In this document: positions 37,261 through 46,323 of the stretch, piece after piece
How positions within the stretch are numbered: the first letter of the stretch is position 1
Layout: each line of letters begins with the position of its first letter
DNA from: Chitinispirillales bacterium
GTDB taxonomy: Bacteria > Fibrobacterota > Chitinivibrionia > Chitinivibrionales > Chitinispirillaceae
Direction: 5' to 3'
DNA length: 64,000 nt
NCBI GenBank assembly: GCA_031254105.1
Contig: JAIRVB010000011.1
Coordinates: 41,410-105,409 of the forward strand
Position numbers and translations under genes: made by a program
The notes under the pieces: generated by a model
Database searches by the model: none
What the model was told of the DNA's origin: nothing
The model's input: only the letters and a program-made list of their open reading frames with translations

Positions 37261-37467
37261 ATCTTTTTAGGTCGTGATTATCGATATGTTTGAATCATCG
37301 TCCATGCTGTTTGTTGGAGGATGGATGTAATAGCATGGTAATCACTACTTAAAAAACCTGTAAGGTGTTTATGTTTTGGTAGTTATCTTGCGCAATGATA
37401 ATCACTGCTAAAAAAATTCTATATCTAAACAATCACCTTGCATCGCCATAATCATTACCAAAAAAGG
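37261..37467. repeat. Cluster of four ATAATCA/A-tract motifs upstream of tex
   Basis: Sites at 37333-37356, 37390-37416 and 37439-37467 on the plus strand and 37287-37261 on the minus strand. Typical reading: TGCGCAATGATAATCACTGC, then TAAAAAAA. Consensus over the window: TGCR, five variable bases, ATAATCAYTRCY, then an A-tract. The 410-bp spacer contains no gene. Partial resemblance to Fur-box half sites (GATAATCAT) is noted. They may be regulatory sites or the ends of a small element. Confidence 0.55.
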
Positions 37468-37480
37468 AATCTAACTAAAA

Positions 37481-39877
37481 ATGCCTATGGATATCGTTCA
37501 GCAGCTTGTCATAGAGTTTAAATTGCAGGATTTTCAGGTTAAAAACACGCTTGAGCTTTTTGATGAGGGAGCGACAGTTCCTTTTATCGCCCGTTACCGC
37601 AAGGAGCGCACCGGATCGCTTGATGAGATTCAGATAAGGGATTTGGGACACCGCTATACTTACTATAAAGAGCTTGAGGAGCGCCGCGAGACTATTCTGG
37701 AAAGCATCCGTAGTCAGGACAAATTAACCCCTGAGCTTGAAAAAAAGATAAACGAAACGCTAAGTAAAACCGAGCTTGAGGATCTTTACCTGCCCTATAA
37801 GCCAAAGCGCACTACCCGTGCTGCAAAAGCGAAAGAAGCTGGCCTTGAGCCTCTTGCGGACTGGCTCTTGGCGCTTACTGAGACTCAATGTGATATTTCC
37901 GCCAAAGCCGTTGAATTTATCAATCCGGAAAAAGAAGTTGACACTCCGGAAAAAGCTATTCAGGGCGCGAAGGATATTTTGGCGGAAAGGTTGTCTGATG
38001 ACGCGGATATCCGCAAGTGGCTGCGTGAGCTTTCGGTTGACCGGGGGATGATCGTCAGTGCGGTTAAGAAAGAGTTTGAGAAAGAAAAAACAAAATTCGA
38101 GATGTACTATGACTTTAAGGAAAAAGTATCTACCCTTCCGTCCCACCGTATCTTAGCTATGCTGCGCGGGGAGAGGGAGAAGGTTTTGAGGCTTTCTCTT
38201 GAGATTCCGAATGAGAGCGCACAGCAGTATCTTAATAGTAAACTTGTTCTTCATCCCCAAAGCGCCTCAGCCGCACTTTTACGGGAAGCTGCCGAAGATT
38301 CTTATGAACGTCTTTTGCTTCCTGCCACCGAAACCGAGGTGCGCAAGGAGATGCGTGACAGGGCTGACGAAGAGGCGATAAAGGTATTTGGAGACAATTT
38401 GGAAGCGTTGCTTTTAGCTGCTCCCGCAGGCCGTAAATCTGTTATCGGAGTTGATCCTGGCTTTAGAACCGGTTGTAAAATCGCGGTGGTTGATGATACG
38501 GGCAAGTTTATAGAGAATATTACTATCTATCCTCATGAACCTCAAAAAGAGAGAGAAAAAAGCGCTGCCATTCTGCTTGCGCTTATTCAGCGTCATGGTA
38601 CGCGTCTTATATCGATTGGTAACGGCACGGCAAGCCGTGAGACAGATGAGTTTGTCAAAGCTGTGATTAAGGATGTTCCCGCTGAAATTCGTCCGCTAAG
38701 TGTAGTTGTCAATGAAGCGGGAGCCAGCGTTTACAGCGCTTGCGATGCTGCAATAAAAGAGTTTCCGGATCTTGATCTTACTGTCAGGGGCGCCATATCT
38801 ATCGCGCGCCGTCTACAGGATCCGCTCTCAGAGCTTGTCAAAATAGATCCGAAGTCAATCGGTGTGGGGCAGTACCAGCATGATGTCAACCAGACCCGTC
38901 TCAAGGAGTCACTTGACGAAGTAGTAGAGAGCAGCGTAAACCGTGTAGGTGTAGATGTAAACTTGGCTTCTGAGGAGCTGTTGAAATATGTTTCCGGACT
39001 TAATAGGCTTATCGCGTCAAATATTGTTAAATACCGCAATAAGAGCGGAGCTTTTACAGGCAGGAGTGATCTTTTAAAGGTCACGGGGCTTGGGGATAAA
39101 AAATTTCAGCTTGCTGCCGGATTTTTACGTATCGGGGGGGCAAAGAATCCGCTTGATAATTCCGCGGTTCATCCTGAAAGATATGAACTTGTTCAGAAGA
39201 TAGCGCAAACGCTCAAAACCACAATCAACGAGCTTATAGGTAACACGGCGCTGCTTCGCAGTATCAATAAAAAAGAATTTGTTACGGATGAGATCGGTTT
39301 ACCTACTATAGATGATATACTTTCGGAGCTTGAAAAACCGGGGCGGGATCCGCGCGCCGAATTCCGCTACGCGAGGTTTAATGACGCGGTAACGGAAATA
39401 TCACATCTTAAAGAGGGGATGATTCTTGAAGGTTCGGTGACTAATGTCGCGAACTTCGGCGCTTTTGTTGACATAGGCGTGCATCAGGATGGTCTTGTTC
39501 ACATTTCGGAACTTTCCAATACTTATGTATCTGATCCCAAAACAATTGTCAAAGTAGGACAGGTAGTTAAGGTGCGCGTTGTCAGTGTTGACGCACAGCT
39601 CAAGAGAATCTCTCTTTCCATGAAACTTGAAGGAGAGCCTGGCGCGCAATCATCGCTTCGTCTCAAAGATAACAGGCACCATGGCAGGGGCGCCAATCCT
39701 CAATACGGCGGCGGCAAGCCTCATAGTAAGGGCGGCAATCTGCCATCCGCATCACCCCCACCGCAAAAGCCCACCGTGCAGACGCTTGCCGAGAAGTTCG
39801 GTAAAGCTGACGATAAAGGCAAAACCCCTCTAAAAACGATCAAACCTAAGATCAACATCAAGAGGCTGCTGCCGTAG
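37481..39877 (+). CDS. tex: Tex family RNA-binding transcription accessory protein
   Basis: A 798-residue Tex protein: N-terminal helical Tex region, YqgF-like nuclease-fold domain (VIGVDPGFRTGCKIAVVD around residue 323), helix-hairpin-helix segments (SGLNRLIASNIVKYRNKSG and LLKVTGLGDKKFQ) and an S1 RNA-binding domain (EGMILEGSVTNVANFGAFVD at about 645). The C-terminal 80 residues are an unstructured Gly/Pro/Lys-rich tail. Tex proteins bind nucleic acids and affect transcription and virulence genes. Preceded by the motif cluster; GGAAT is the best available ribosome binding site. Confidence 0.92.
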   Translation: MPMDIVQQLVIEFKLQDFQVKNTLELFDEGATVPFIARYRKERTGSLDEIQIRDLGHRYTYYKELEERRETILESIRSQDKLTPELEKKINETLSKTELEDLYLPYKPKRTTRAAKAKEAGLEPLADWLLALTETQCDISAKAVEFINPEKEVDTPEKAIQGAKDILAERLSDDADIRKWLRELSVDRGMIVSAVKKEFEKEKTKFEMYYDFKEKVSTLPSHRILAMLRGEREKVLRLSLEIPNESAQQYLNSKLVLHPQSASAALLREAAEDSYERLLLPATETEVRKEMRDRADEEAIKVFGDNLEALLLAAPAGRKSVIGVDPGFRTGCKIAVVDDTGKFIENITIYPHEPQKEREKSAAILLALIQRHGTRLISIGNGTASRETDEFVKAVIKDVPAEIRPLSVVVNEAGASVYSACDAAIKEFPDLDLTVRGAISIARRLQDPLSELVKIDPKSIGVGQYQHDVNQTRLKESLDEVVESSVNRVGVDVNLASEELLKYVSGLNRLIASNIVKYRNKSGAFTGRSDLLKVTGLGDKKFQLAAGFLRIGGAKNPLDNSAVHPERYELVQKIAQTLKTTINELIGNTALLRSINKKEFVTDEIGLPTIDDILSELEKPGRDPRAEFRYARFNDAVTEISHLKEGMILEGSVTNVANFGAFVDIGVHQDGLVHISELSNTYVSDPKTIVKVGQVVKVRVVSVDAQLKRISLSMKLEGEPGAQSSLRLKDNRHHGRGANPQYGGGKPHSKGGNLPSASPPPQKPTVQTLAEKFGKADDKGKTPLKTIKPKINIKRLLP

Positions 39878-39878
39878 A

Positions 39879-39998
39879 AAAGCAAATTGTAAATTACAAT
39901 GTACAAATAAAAACCTCAACAACCCATTGTTTTCCGACATCTTGTTTTATTTGTACATTATACATTGTACATTGTACATTGTACATTGTAATTTGCTT
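39879..39998. repeat. Imperfect palindrome with a 7-bp tandem array between convergent genes
   Basis: The left arm AAAGCAAATTGTAAATTACA...AAATAAAA (39879-39913) is the inverse of the right arm TTTTATTTGTACATTA...AATTTGCTTT. The right arm is expanded by four perfect TACATTG units (39961-39988) preceded by a TACATTA unit (39954-39960). It lies between tex and the wza-like gene and may terminate both. Confidence 0.7.
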
Positions 39999-40001
39999 TC
40001 C

Positions 40002-41615
40002 CTATTTCGCTAAGTTATAGATAGACAGGATAACGCCTATTGTTGTAGCGGTCGCAGATACCAGCGGCAGAGCTACCTGACTCAAAAATTTGTACTGCAC
40101 CGAAGCCGGCACTACAATTATGCTTCCGGGTTCTATGCAGCGTGGTTCTATGCTTTGTATTGCGTTGTCATATTTCAAGTACACGCTGACGTTGGTTTTA
40201 TCCGCATTTTTGCTGAAACCACCGGCGTGCGTAATATAGTACGAGCTGCTTTTGCCATTTACAAAAGGATACGCGCCGGGTCTTTTAACGCTTCCGCTGA
40301 TGTAAACGAACCGGTCTTTTATTGGGACAATAATTTTGTCACCGGGTTCAAGCACTATTTTGTCGGCATTATAGCTGATGAGCCTTATTATTGTGTGATC
40401 GGTAGTTATGGAAGCCATTGTTACAGATGTACCGCGTTCCGGTCTCACCGCGTTTGTTTGAGGGATGACGGCATTAAAGCGGTCAGGCAGATTTTTGCTT
40501 GGGCGCACTATTACCGCCTGCTCAATGTTGGCGCTCTCTTTCATACCGCCGGCTTTTTGGATTATTTGTTTTGCGGTTGTAATATACTCGATTATCGGAT
40601 AGTCTCCGGGGCTTGCGATTTCACCGGATATGGAAACAGTGTGGATGCCGGGACGATTTTTTTTGAACGGTATGGTGATAGCGTCAAGATCGTTTAGTAC
40701 ATAGTCCGAGTTTGAGACCGGCATCGCTTTCACGTTGTTTTCGGATGACCGGTGAATAATAATATTATTTGTATCAGCCCCATTATCAAGAGTAAACATT
40801 GACAGAAACTCTGTTAGGGTTTCCCCTTTTTTGAGAGGATAGATATTTGAATCCGGAACTGTGACGGCTCCGCTTATAAATACTTTGGCGGTTGTGGGGA
40901 GTATGCGTATCTGATCTCCGGGGTAGATGTACGGATTTTGAGATCTGTCACCTTTGTAAAGATAAGCAAAGAGATCATAATAAACTGTACTGTCTCCGTT
41001 TGTACACTGAACCTGGCGCAGGTCAGCAGTTGACGCGTGCGGCAGTCTTCCGCCGTTTGCTGCCCGTACCGCGTCAAGCAGACGTGTTGTGCCTGGAAAA
41101 CTATAGGAACCGGGAGAATTGACTCTGCCGGTAAAAGAGACAGTGGCTTCTTTGGTTTGAATCAGCGTAACGTATATTTCGGAAGGATTTTTCAGCTTTG
41201 AGGAGATATAGTCTGAGATAGCTTTTTTTGCATCTGAGTAGGAAGTTTTTCCGATATCGATCAGGCCGACGTTTTGTACATAGGCTTTACCGGCCTGATC
41301 AACAGCAGCGGTATATCTTATGGAGGGCGACTCGACCGCGGTTATGAATAATACGTCACCGCCGCCGATAAGGTACGTTTTTTCGTCGATTGAATTATCA
41401 CTGGGGAGAATAGTGTTATTGTGAATTGGTGAAAACCGCTGTTGGGCAAGCTGAGAGGATGAATAATCGTTACCATCTAAAGCTATAGCGGAAGAAGCGG
41501 CGTTTTTTTGGAATCCGATGGAAGGCAGTGTCAATTGTCCGAAAACAGTGGTGACAGTAACAACGGCAGTAATTAGAGCCGATTTGGCAAAAATATTTAT
41601 TACAGTAAATTTCAT
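40002..41615 (-). CDS. Wza-like polysaccharide export protein with several SLBB domains
   Basis: A 537-residue periplasmic/outer-membrane protein: signal peptide (to about residue 25, VFG-Q), the Poly_export (PES) domain with IGGGDVLFITAVESP, then at least three SLBB repeats (KATVSFTGRVNSPGSYSFPG, TVSISGEIASPGDYPI, KDRFVYISGSVKRPGAYPF) and a C-terminal hydrophobic stretch. It forms the outer-membrane or envelope conduit for exopolysaccharide. There is no lipobox cysteine, unlike E. coli Wza. The gene is divergent from the Wzz-like gene, 104 bp apart, which probably contains both promoters. Confidence 0.88.
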   Translation of the reverse strand: MKFTVINIFAKSALITAVVTVTTVFGQLTLPSIGFQKNAASSAIALDGNDYSSSQLAQQRFSPIHNNTILPSDNSIDEKTYLIGGGDVLFITAVESPSIRYTAAVDQAGKAYVQNVGLIDIGKTSYSDAKKAISDYISSKLKNPSEIYVTLIQTKEATVSFTGRVNSPGSYSFPGTTRLLDAVRAANGGRLPHASTADLRQVQCTNGDSTVYYDLFAYLYKGDRSQNPYIYPGDQIRILPTTAKVFISGAVTVPDSNIYPLKKGETLTEFLSMFTLDNGADTNNIIIHRSSENNVKAMPVSNSDYVLNDLDAITIPFKKNRPGIHTVSISGEIASPGDYPIIEYITTAKQIIQKAGGMKESANIEQAVIVRPSKNLPDRFNAVIPQTNAVRPERGTSVTMASITTDHTIIRLISYNADKIVLEPGDKIIVPIKDRFVYISGSVKRPGAYPFVNGKSSSYYITHAGGFSKNADKTNVSVYLKYDNAIQSIEPRCIEPGSIIVVPASVQYKFLSQVALPLVSATATTIGVILSIYNLAK

Positions 41616-41719
41616 GTTTTTCCTTGGATTAGGTACTAACTATATCAAATATAATATATTTTTATAATGTTGTCCCAAATAGGGGTGGTTTTAGTTGTGA
41701 TTACTAAAAAAGGGAGTTT

Positions 41720-42889
41720 ATGGGGATAAATATTATAGAGTCGTTTATTGCATATTTATACAAAAAGCGGCTTCTGCTGGTTTTTAATTTTTTGATTGTT
41801 TGCGTGGCGGCATATGTGTATGCAGTTGTAATTCTTAAAAAAGAATACAGCGCCACAACTACATTTTTGCCGCCTGTGAGTGAGGGCATGTCCGCAGGTT
41901 CGCTGCTGGGTCTCTCTTTATCCTCTCTTTCTTTAGGTGGCTCGTCAGCGTCTGCCGATCAGATTGAGGTGGTTTTTGGCAGTAAGGCGATAAAACGTCG
42001 GATTATAAATGAATTTGACCTGATCAAATTTTTTAAACTTGAGAAAAGCCCAAACAAATTTGAACTTGCGGCAAGGAACCTTAAAAAGTATGTAATACTT
42101 GCGGCAAGTGAAAAAGGGGGGTTTGGTATGGCTAAAACAATGTCTTATGACATTAAATGCTTTCATACATCTCCCGATACCGTCAAACTTATGGCTGATT
42201 TTACATTTGCTTTATTAGATTCTGCGATTCGGGAGATAAGCATTGACAAGGCGAAGAGGAACAGAGTTTTTGTTGAAGAACAGATCACGGTTCAAAAAAA
42301 TAAAATGGATAGCTTGCAAGTAGAATTCCAAAATTTTCAAAATGAAAATAAGGCTTATGACGTGCCTGAACAGACAAAACTTTCTTTAAAGACTTATGCG
42401 GATTTAAAATCAATGGCGCTGATGACAGAACTAAGACTCGCGTCATTACAGGGTGAATTCAGAGGGCCGACCCATGAGATTGCTGAGCTTAGGCGAAGTC
42501 AGCGCGTTTATAACGCAAAGCTAAAAGAATTCGAGGTTGGAGAAACTTCCGATATCCTTCCAAGTTTTGACCGCTCTTCCAAATTGTTCCCGGAATACGC
42601 CAAGATGCTGCGTGATATTGAAGTCCAAAATCAATTGTACCTTTTCCTCACCAAGGAACTGGAACAGGCAAGGCTGCAGGAATCCAAAGATGTGTCGCCT
42701 CTTATTATTGTCGACCATGCTTATGTTCCGGATTATAAGGCGCGTCCACTACGTGCCAGAGTCATTTTAATCATTGTGTTTGCTGAGCACTTCTTTTTCC
42801 TGGGATTTCTTGCTTATCTATTTGCGTTTAAAACCGCATCCAGAACCGGCAGATTCAGTTCATTGCTGAATACAATAAAGCAGGGCTGA
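41720..42889 (+). CDS. Wzz-like chain-length determinant / polysaccharide co-polymerase
   Basis: A 389-residue protein with two TM helices (about residues 20-38 and 355-375) enclosing a periplasmic coiled-coil domain: the Wzz layout. Conserved features include the YSATTTFLPP block after TM1, FQNENKAYDVPEQTKL and the VDHAYVPDYKARPLRARV stretch before TM2 with the Pro-Lys/Arg-Pro motif. It lacks the kinase domain of Wzc. It works with the Wzy-like protein encoded 4 bp downstream. GGGAG precedes the ATG, and an ATTACTAAAAAA tract (part of the ATAATCA motif family) lies immediately upstream. Confidence 0.88.
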   Translation: MGINIIESFIAYLYKKRLLLVFNFLIVCVAAYVYAVVILKKEYSATTTFLPPVSEGMSAGSLLGLSLSSLSLGGSSASADQIEVVFGSKAIKRRIINEFDLIKFFKLEKSPNKFELAARNLKKYVILAASEKGGFGMAKTMSYDIKCFHTSPDTVKLMADFTFALLDSAIREISIDKAKRNRVFVEEQITVQKNKMDSLQVEFQNFQNENKAYDVPEQTKLSLKTYADLKSMALMTELRLASLQGEFRGPTHEIAELRRSQRVYNAKLKEFEVGETSDILPSFDRSSKLFPEYAKMLRDIEVQNQLYLFLTKELEQARLQESKDVSPLIIVDHAYVPDYKARPLRARVILIIVFAEHFFFLGFLAYLFAFKTASRTGRFSSLLNTIKQG

Positions 42890-42893
42890 TCTG

Positions 42894-44303
42894 ATGCGCA
42901 AACTAATATATCCGGAAGGGACATCGTTTCTTTCCGGACGTTTTTTTGAAAGGTTAGTTTTTTTTGCGGCGCCTGTTTTAATTTCCGCTCTGCTATTATT
43001 ATCGCTGTTTAAATTCAGCGGGCCTATGGTGCTTTTTGCCGCTTTTACGTTTTTCGCATTTTCAGTTATTACACTGACTGGAAGAGTTGCCAAGTGGTTA
43101 ATATACTCCGTTTTTTTATTTCAGATCTCTGTTTCATATTATCTGCAACTATCTTTCTATGCTACAATAATTTGTTTGGCTTTTTTCCCGCTCATATTTC
43201 TCTTAAGCAATAACGCAGACAAGATTGATACAGTCCCACATCGTAAGTCGTTAACCTTAATGATATCGGGGTGGATAATAACACTTAGTTATGTTTTTGT
43301 TTTCAACTACAGTAATAACAAATATATGTTTATGTATGATGCTTATTTACTGCTTGGATTAGGCATTGCATATCTGATATTTTATCTGCTTAAATTGAAA
43401 TATTTAGATATTGAGAAGTTGATGCTTAGTATCGCGCTTTCCGGTCTGGTTATTATAGGTATGACATTAGTAAAATATTTCGTTAAAGGGTTTGCGCAGG
43501 AAATAATTTATGACAGGTTCGGTTTACTTGTCAATGTAAACCCCAATTTTCTAGGTCTCTATCTTAATATGGCACTGCCTTGCGCTTTTTTTATGGCGTT
43601 ATCCGAAAAATGCGTAAATTCGAAAAAGGTATTGTTATATGCGGTTTCTATAGTTTACATTTGTGTCATGGTAATGACTGGATCACGTGGATGCCTTCCG
43701 GGCGCCATATTGGTCATTGGTTATTTTGTATGGCGTAAACGTTCGCTGAAGGTATTTTTGAGTAATCTGATTGCTTCAGGAACTATACTTATCGTATTTG
43801 GGAGTAATCTGATAGAGAGGATGGTTACCCCTTCAGTCGATGGAGTTGCTGAATTGGGCAGGATCTTTTTGCTAAAAGCCGCATTCAAAATTTTGGAGGC
43901 TAATCATTATGTTTTTGGAATAGGAATGAACAGCTTCGCACTAGCTAAGTTTGATTATGGATGTCCAAGGTGGCTTCCCGCTCCGGTACCTACAGAGACG
44001 ATGTCCAGCCACAATGTTTTTATGGAGGTATGGGTAGGTTGGGGGATTTTAGGGTTGTTTGGCTGGCTCATTTTTAACGGAGCGGTTTTACATGCGATTT
44101 TTCTCAACAGGAAAAAAAGCGTATACAAAAACAATGTTTATGCTTATGCTGTTGCGTTCGCAATGATCTCGTTTCTTATTTATGGTTTGGTTGATAGTAA
44201 TATAGGAAATTTCTCTATGATGTTTACCTATTTTACTCTTGTCGGGATCGCTTTTTTTATAGAATCTGAGAATACCGCGAAACTTTCTGTTAATGGCGGA
44301 TAG
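42894..44303 (+). CDS. O-antigen polymerase/ligase-like membrane protein
   Basis: A 469-residue protein with about 11 TM helices. The Wzy_C (O-antigen ligase) family is shown by NVNPNFLGLYLNMALP, TGSRGCLPGA and the periplasmic loop with SSHNVFMEVWVGWGILGL, where the His is essential in the family. It joins repeat units into the polymer or transfers them. The gene lies 4 bp after the Wzz-like gene, so the pair is translated together. It ends 11 bp before the next gene, which is on the other strand. Confidence 0.85.
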   Translation: MRKLIYPEGTSFLSGRFFERLVFFAAPVLISALLLLSLFKFSGPMVLFAAFTFFAFSVITLTGRVAKWLIYSVFLFQISVSYYLQLSFYATIICLAFFPLIFLLSNNADKIDTVPHRKSLTLMISGWIITLSYVFVFNYSNNKYMFMYDAYLLLGLGIAYLIFYLLKLKYLDIEKLMLSIALSGLVIIGMTLVKYFVKGFAQEIIYDRFGLLVNVNPNFLGLYLNMALPCAFFMALSEKCVNSKKVLLYAVSIVYICVMVMTGSRGCLPGAILVIGYFVWRKRSLKVFLSNLIASGTILIVFGSNLIERMVTPSVDGVAELGRIFLLKAAFKILEANHYVFGIGMNSFALAKFDYGCPRWLPAPVPTETMSSHNVFMEVWVGWGILGLFGWLIFNGAVLHAIFLNRKKSVYKNNVYAYAVAFAMISFLIYGLVDSNIGNFSMMFTYFTLVGIAFFIESENTAKLSVNGG

Positions 44304-44314
44304 GCGCTATTTTG

Positions 44315-45406
44315 CTAAGCTTTTTTTGATAGATTGTAAAATAAGTATTCCTCTAGTTTATGTGCCTGTTTTGTCCAATCTAATCCCTGAACGCTTACCC
44401 ATCCCTCATGCGCGGTTTTCTCAGCAAAATTTTTATCATTTAGCAAAGTGATTACGCCTTCGGCAATTGAAGTGGGATTTTCAGTTTGCGCTAAAATCAA
44501 ATTTTTTCCATTGTTAATGACAGGTATACATCCCACATTAGTTGCAATAACAGCGCATTTGCACGACATCGCTTCTATTGGCGTTAGTCCCCATCCTTCC
44601 CTGCGGCTTGGGAAAATAAAAATAGTTGCGTTTTGGTAAAGAGAAAGCAACTTTTCATATTGCGGGTTGCGGTGGTATTCAAATTGAAATGGAGCATCCG
44701 GCTGGTTATCCATTCCAAACATATTAATTTTTAACTGCGGATAACGTTGTTTTACAATAGATAGAGCGTCTATTGCGTCTTTGCTTCCTTTTGTGGGCAA
44801 ACTATGAGACATTAGAAGTATGGACGCGCAATCAAAGCTTTTTGCGGTTTGCGGATAAAATTTATCAAGTCTTATTCCGTTTTGAATCTCTTTTACATCA
44901 TGACGGTTGAATTTGCTTTTCATTAAATCTGTAAGCCAGGGAGATATGGTTAAAATGTTGAGTGGTAAACGATAGGAATCTTCAGTTTCTTTTATATTTT
45001 TACCCCAGATTTCATAGTCCTGCACGAAGTAATATTTGCGCCCTTTTTTTGGAGATAGTTTAGCCACATCGTATGCTGTAGGCCATGCTGTAGCAATTAC
45101 AATGTCAGAATCAGGAATAAAAAAATTGTTGATTACAGGAACTGGCTTTACCGGTATTTTTTCCGAAAAGTATGAAATTGAGCGAACGAATTTTCTTATA
45201 TTGAATTGAAGGCGCCTTAGTTGTAATAGTAATATTTTCCACAATATCGTTGAATCCCAATATTCAGTATAAGGAATGAGCGGATAGAATATATTGACCT
45301 CATGCCCCATACTTCTCAGTTGGCGCCAGTACTCAAGAACCACAGCTATTCCGCCGGTTCTAAAAGTAAATGGAATAATAAACGAGATACGGAGCTTTTC
45401 TTTCAT
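44315..45406 (-). CDS. Family 4-like glycosyltransferase
   Basis: A 363-residue GT-B protein. N-terminal IPFTFRTGGIAVVLEYWRQL is a typical sugar-acceptor loop. The C-terminal EGWGLTPIEAMSCKCAVIATNVG is the GT4 nucleotide-sugar signature (EX7E motif). It transfers a sugar to the growing exopolysaccharide repeat. It overlaps the DUF4422 gene by 4 bp (ATGA), so they are coupled. Confidence 0.85.
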   Translation of the reverse strand: MKEKLRISFIIPFTFRTGGIAVVLEYWRQLRSMGHEVNIFYPLIPYTEYWDSTILWKILLLQLRRLQFNIRKFVRSISYFSEKIPVKPVPVINNFFIPDSDIVIATAWPTAYDVAKLSPKKGRKYYFVQDYEIWGKNIKETEDSYRLPLNILTISPWLTDLMKSKFNRHDVKEIQNGIRLDKFYPQTAKSFDCASILLMSHSLPTKGSKDAIDALSIVKQRYPQLKINMFGMDNQPDAPFQFEYHRNPQYEKLLSLYQNATIFIFPSRREGWGLTPIEAMSCKCAVIATNVGCIPVINNGKNLILAQTENPTSIAEGVITLLNDKNFAEKTAHEGWVSVQGLDWTKQAHKLEEYLFYNLSKKA

Positions 45407-46323
45407 TTTAATCCAACCCGCGTTTTTCGCTCTTTTACCAGATTAACGATTCCATTCGGTAAACAATATTTAACAATGTCTTTACAGAGTTTTTTAATGC
45501 TATTTCTAAAATTTATTTCCGGCTCAATAAAATATATCGGTTCATAAGCGGCTTTCAGGTTGTGATGAAGTACGTATACGTTAAGCAACCTTTCGGCAAG
45601 AAACGCAAGAACTCTTTTATTATAAGTATTGTATTCAGAGACATTAATTCTTTTTTCAGCCTCAAAAAGTATTGCGAAAAGCCATGAAAAGTAATCATTA
45701 AATAATTCATATCTTGATACAAACATACAGTACAATGATATCCCGTTATTATTCTCAAAAACTAACTTAAACGAATCATCGTATTGCGGGCAAATATCAT
45801 GAATAATATCTTTTAAACATAAATAATCTGATTCATTATGCCAATGTGAAAACTGTTTTTTTACACTACAGCTGAAAAAAGATGGTTTTGATAGAATAAT
45901 ATCCGCGGAAGATAACCTTTCAACAAATAATCGGTCATAATTTTTCATTTCCGGAATCTTTACTTTAATAAATTTCGGAGATTCAAAATAAACATTTTCC
46001 AGATTAAAGAATCTTCTGTAATGTGATAATCCGACATATTCTATATTCGGATATATTGTTTTAATGTTTTTCCACACCCAGTACCATGCTGTGAATTCAC
46101 TGAAGGTAGCGTTTTTGTCGCTTATGTTATTTCCAGTATCATCTCCCTGTATTTTTAAATCAAATTTTGAAACCGCTTTTCCCGCTTGAATAGGTAAAAA
46201 AAGAGGGTTTTTAGGTAATTCCCAAGGTTGATAGTAACATACTAATATTTTTATTCTGCAATTGCTACGGCTGCTCTCATTGTCACAGAAAAAAGATGGA
46301 TTATTTACGGTCTGCTGTTTCAT
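45403..46323 (-). CDS. DUF4422 glycosyltransferase-like protein
   Basis: A 306-residue protein with the DUF4422 blocks: KILVCYYQPWELP, the GDDTGNNISDKNATFSEFTA block, WYWVWKN, YVGLSHYRRFF and the SRYELFNDYFSW stretch. The domain occurs in capsule and LPS gene clusters and is considered a glycosyltransferase. A 4-bp overlap joins it to the genes on both sides, giving a tight operon. Confidence 0.82.
   Translation of the reverse strand: MKQQTVNNPSFFCDNESSRSNCRIKILVCYYQPWELPKNPLFLPIQAGKAVSKFDLKIQGDDTGNNISDKNATFSEFTAWYWVWKNIKTIYPNIEYVGLSHYRRFFNLENVYFESPKFIKVKIPEMKNYDRLFVERLSSADIILSKPSFFSCSVKKQFSHWHNESDYLCLKDIIHDICPQYDDSFKLVFENNNGISLYCMFVSRYELFNDYFSWLFAILFEAEKRINVSEYNTYNKRVLAFLAERLLNVYVLHHNLKAAYEPIYFIEPEINFRNSIKKLCKDIVKYCLPNGIVNLVKERKTRVGLK

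Noticed and set aside
37261..37467. CRISPR array or Fur-regulated promoter cluster
   Set aside because: Units are irregularly spaced, in both orientations and without uniform spacers, so not CRISPR. Only part of the palindrome fits a Fur box, and no iron genes follow.
39954..39988. CRISPR-like repeat
   Set aside because: It is a simple 7-bp tandem array without spacers.
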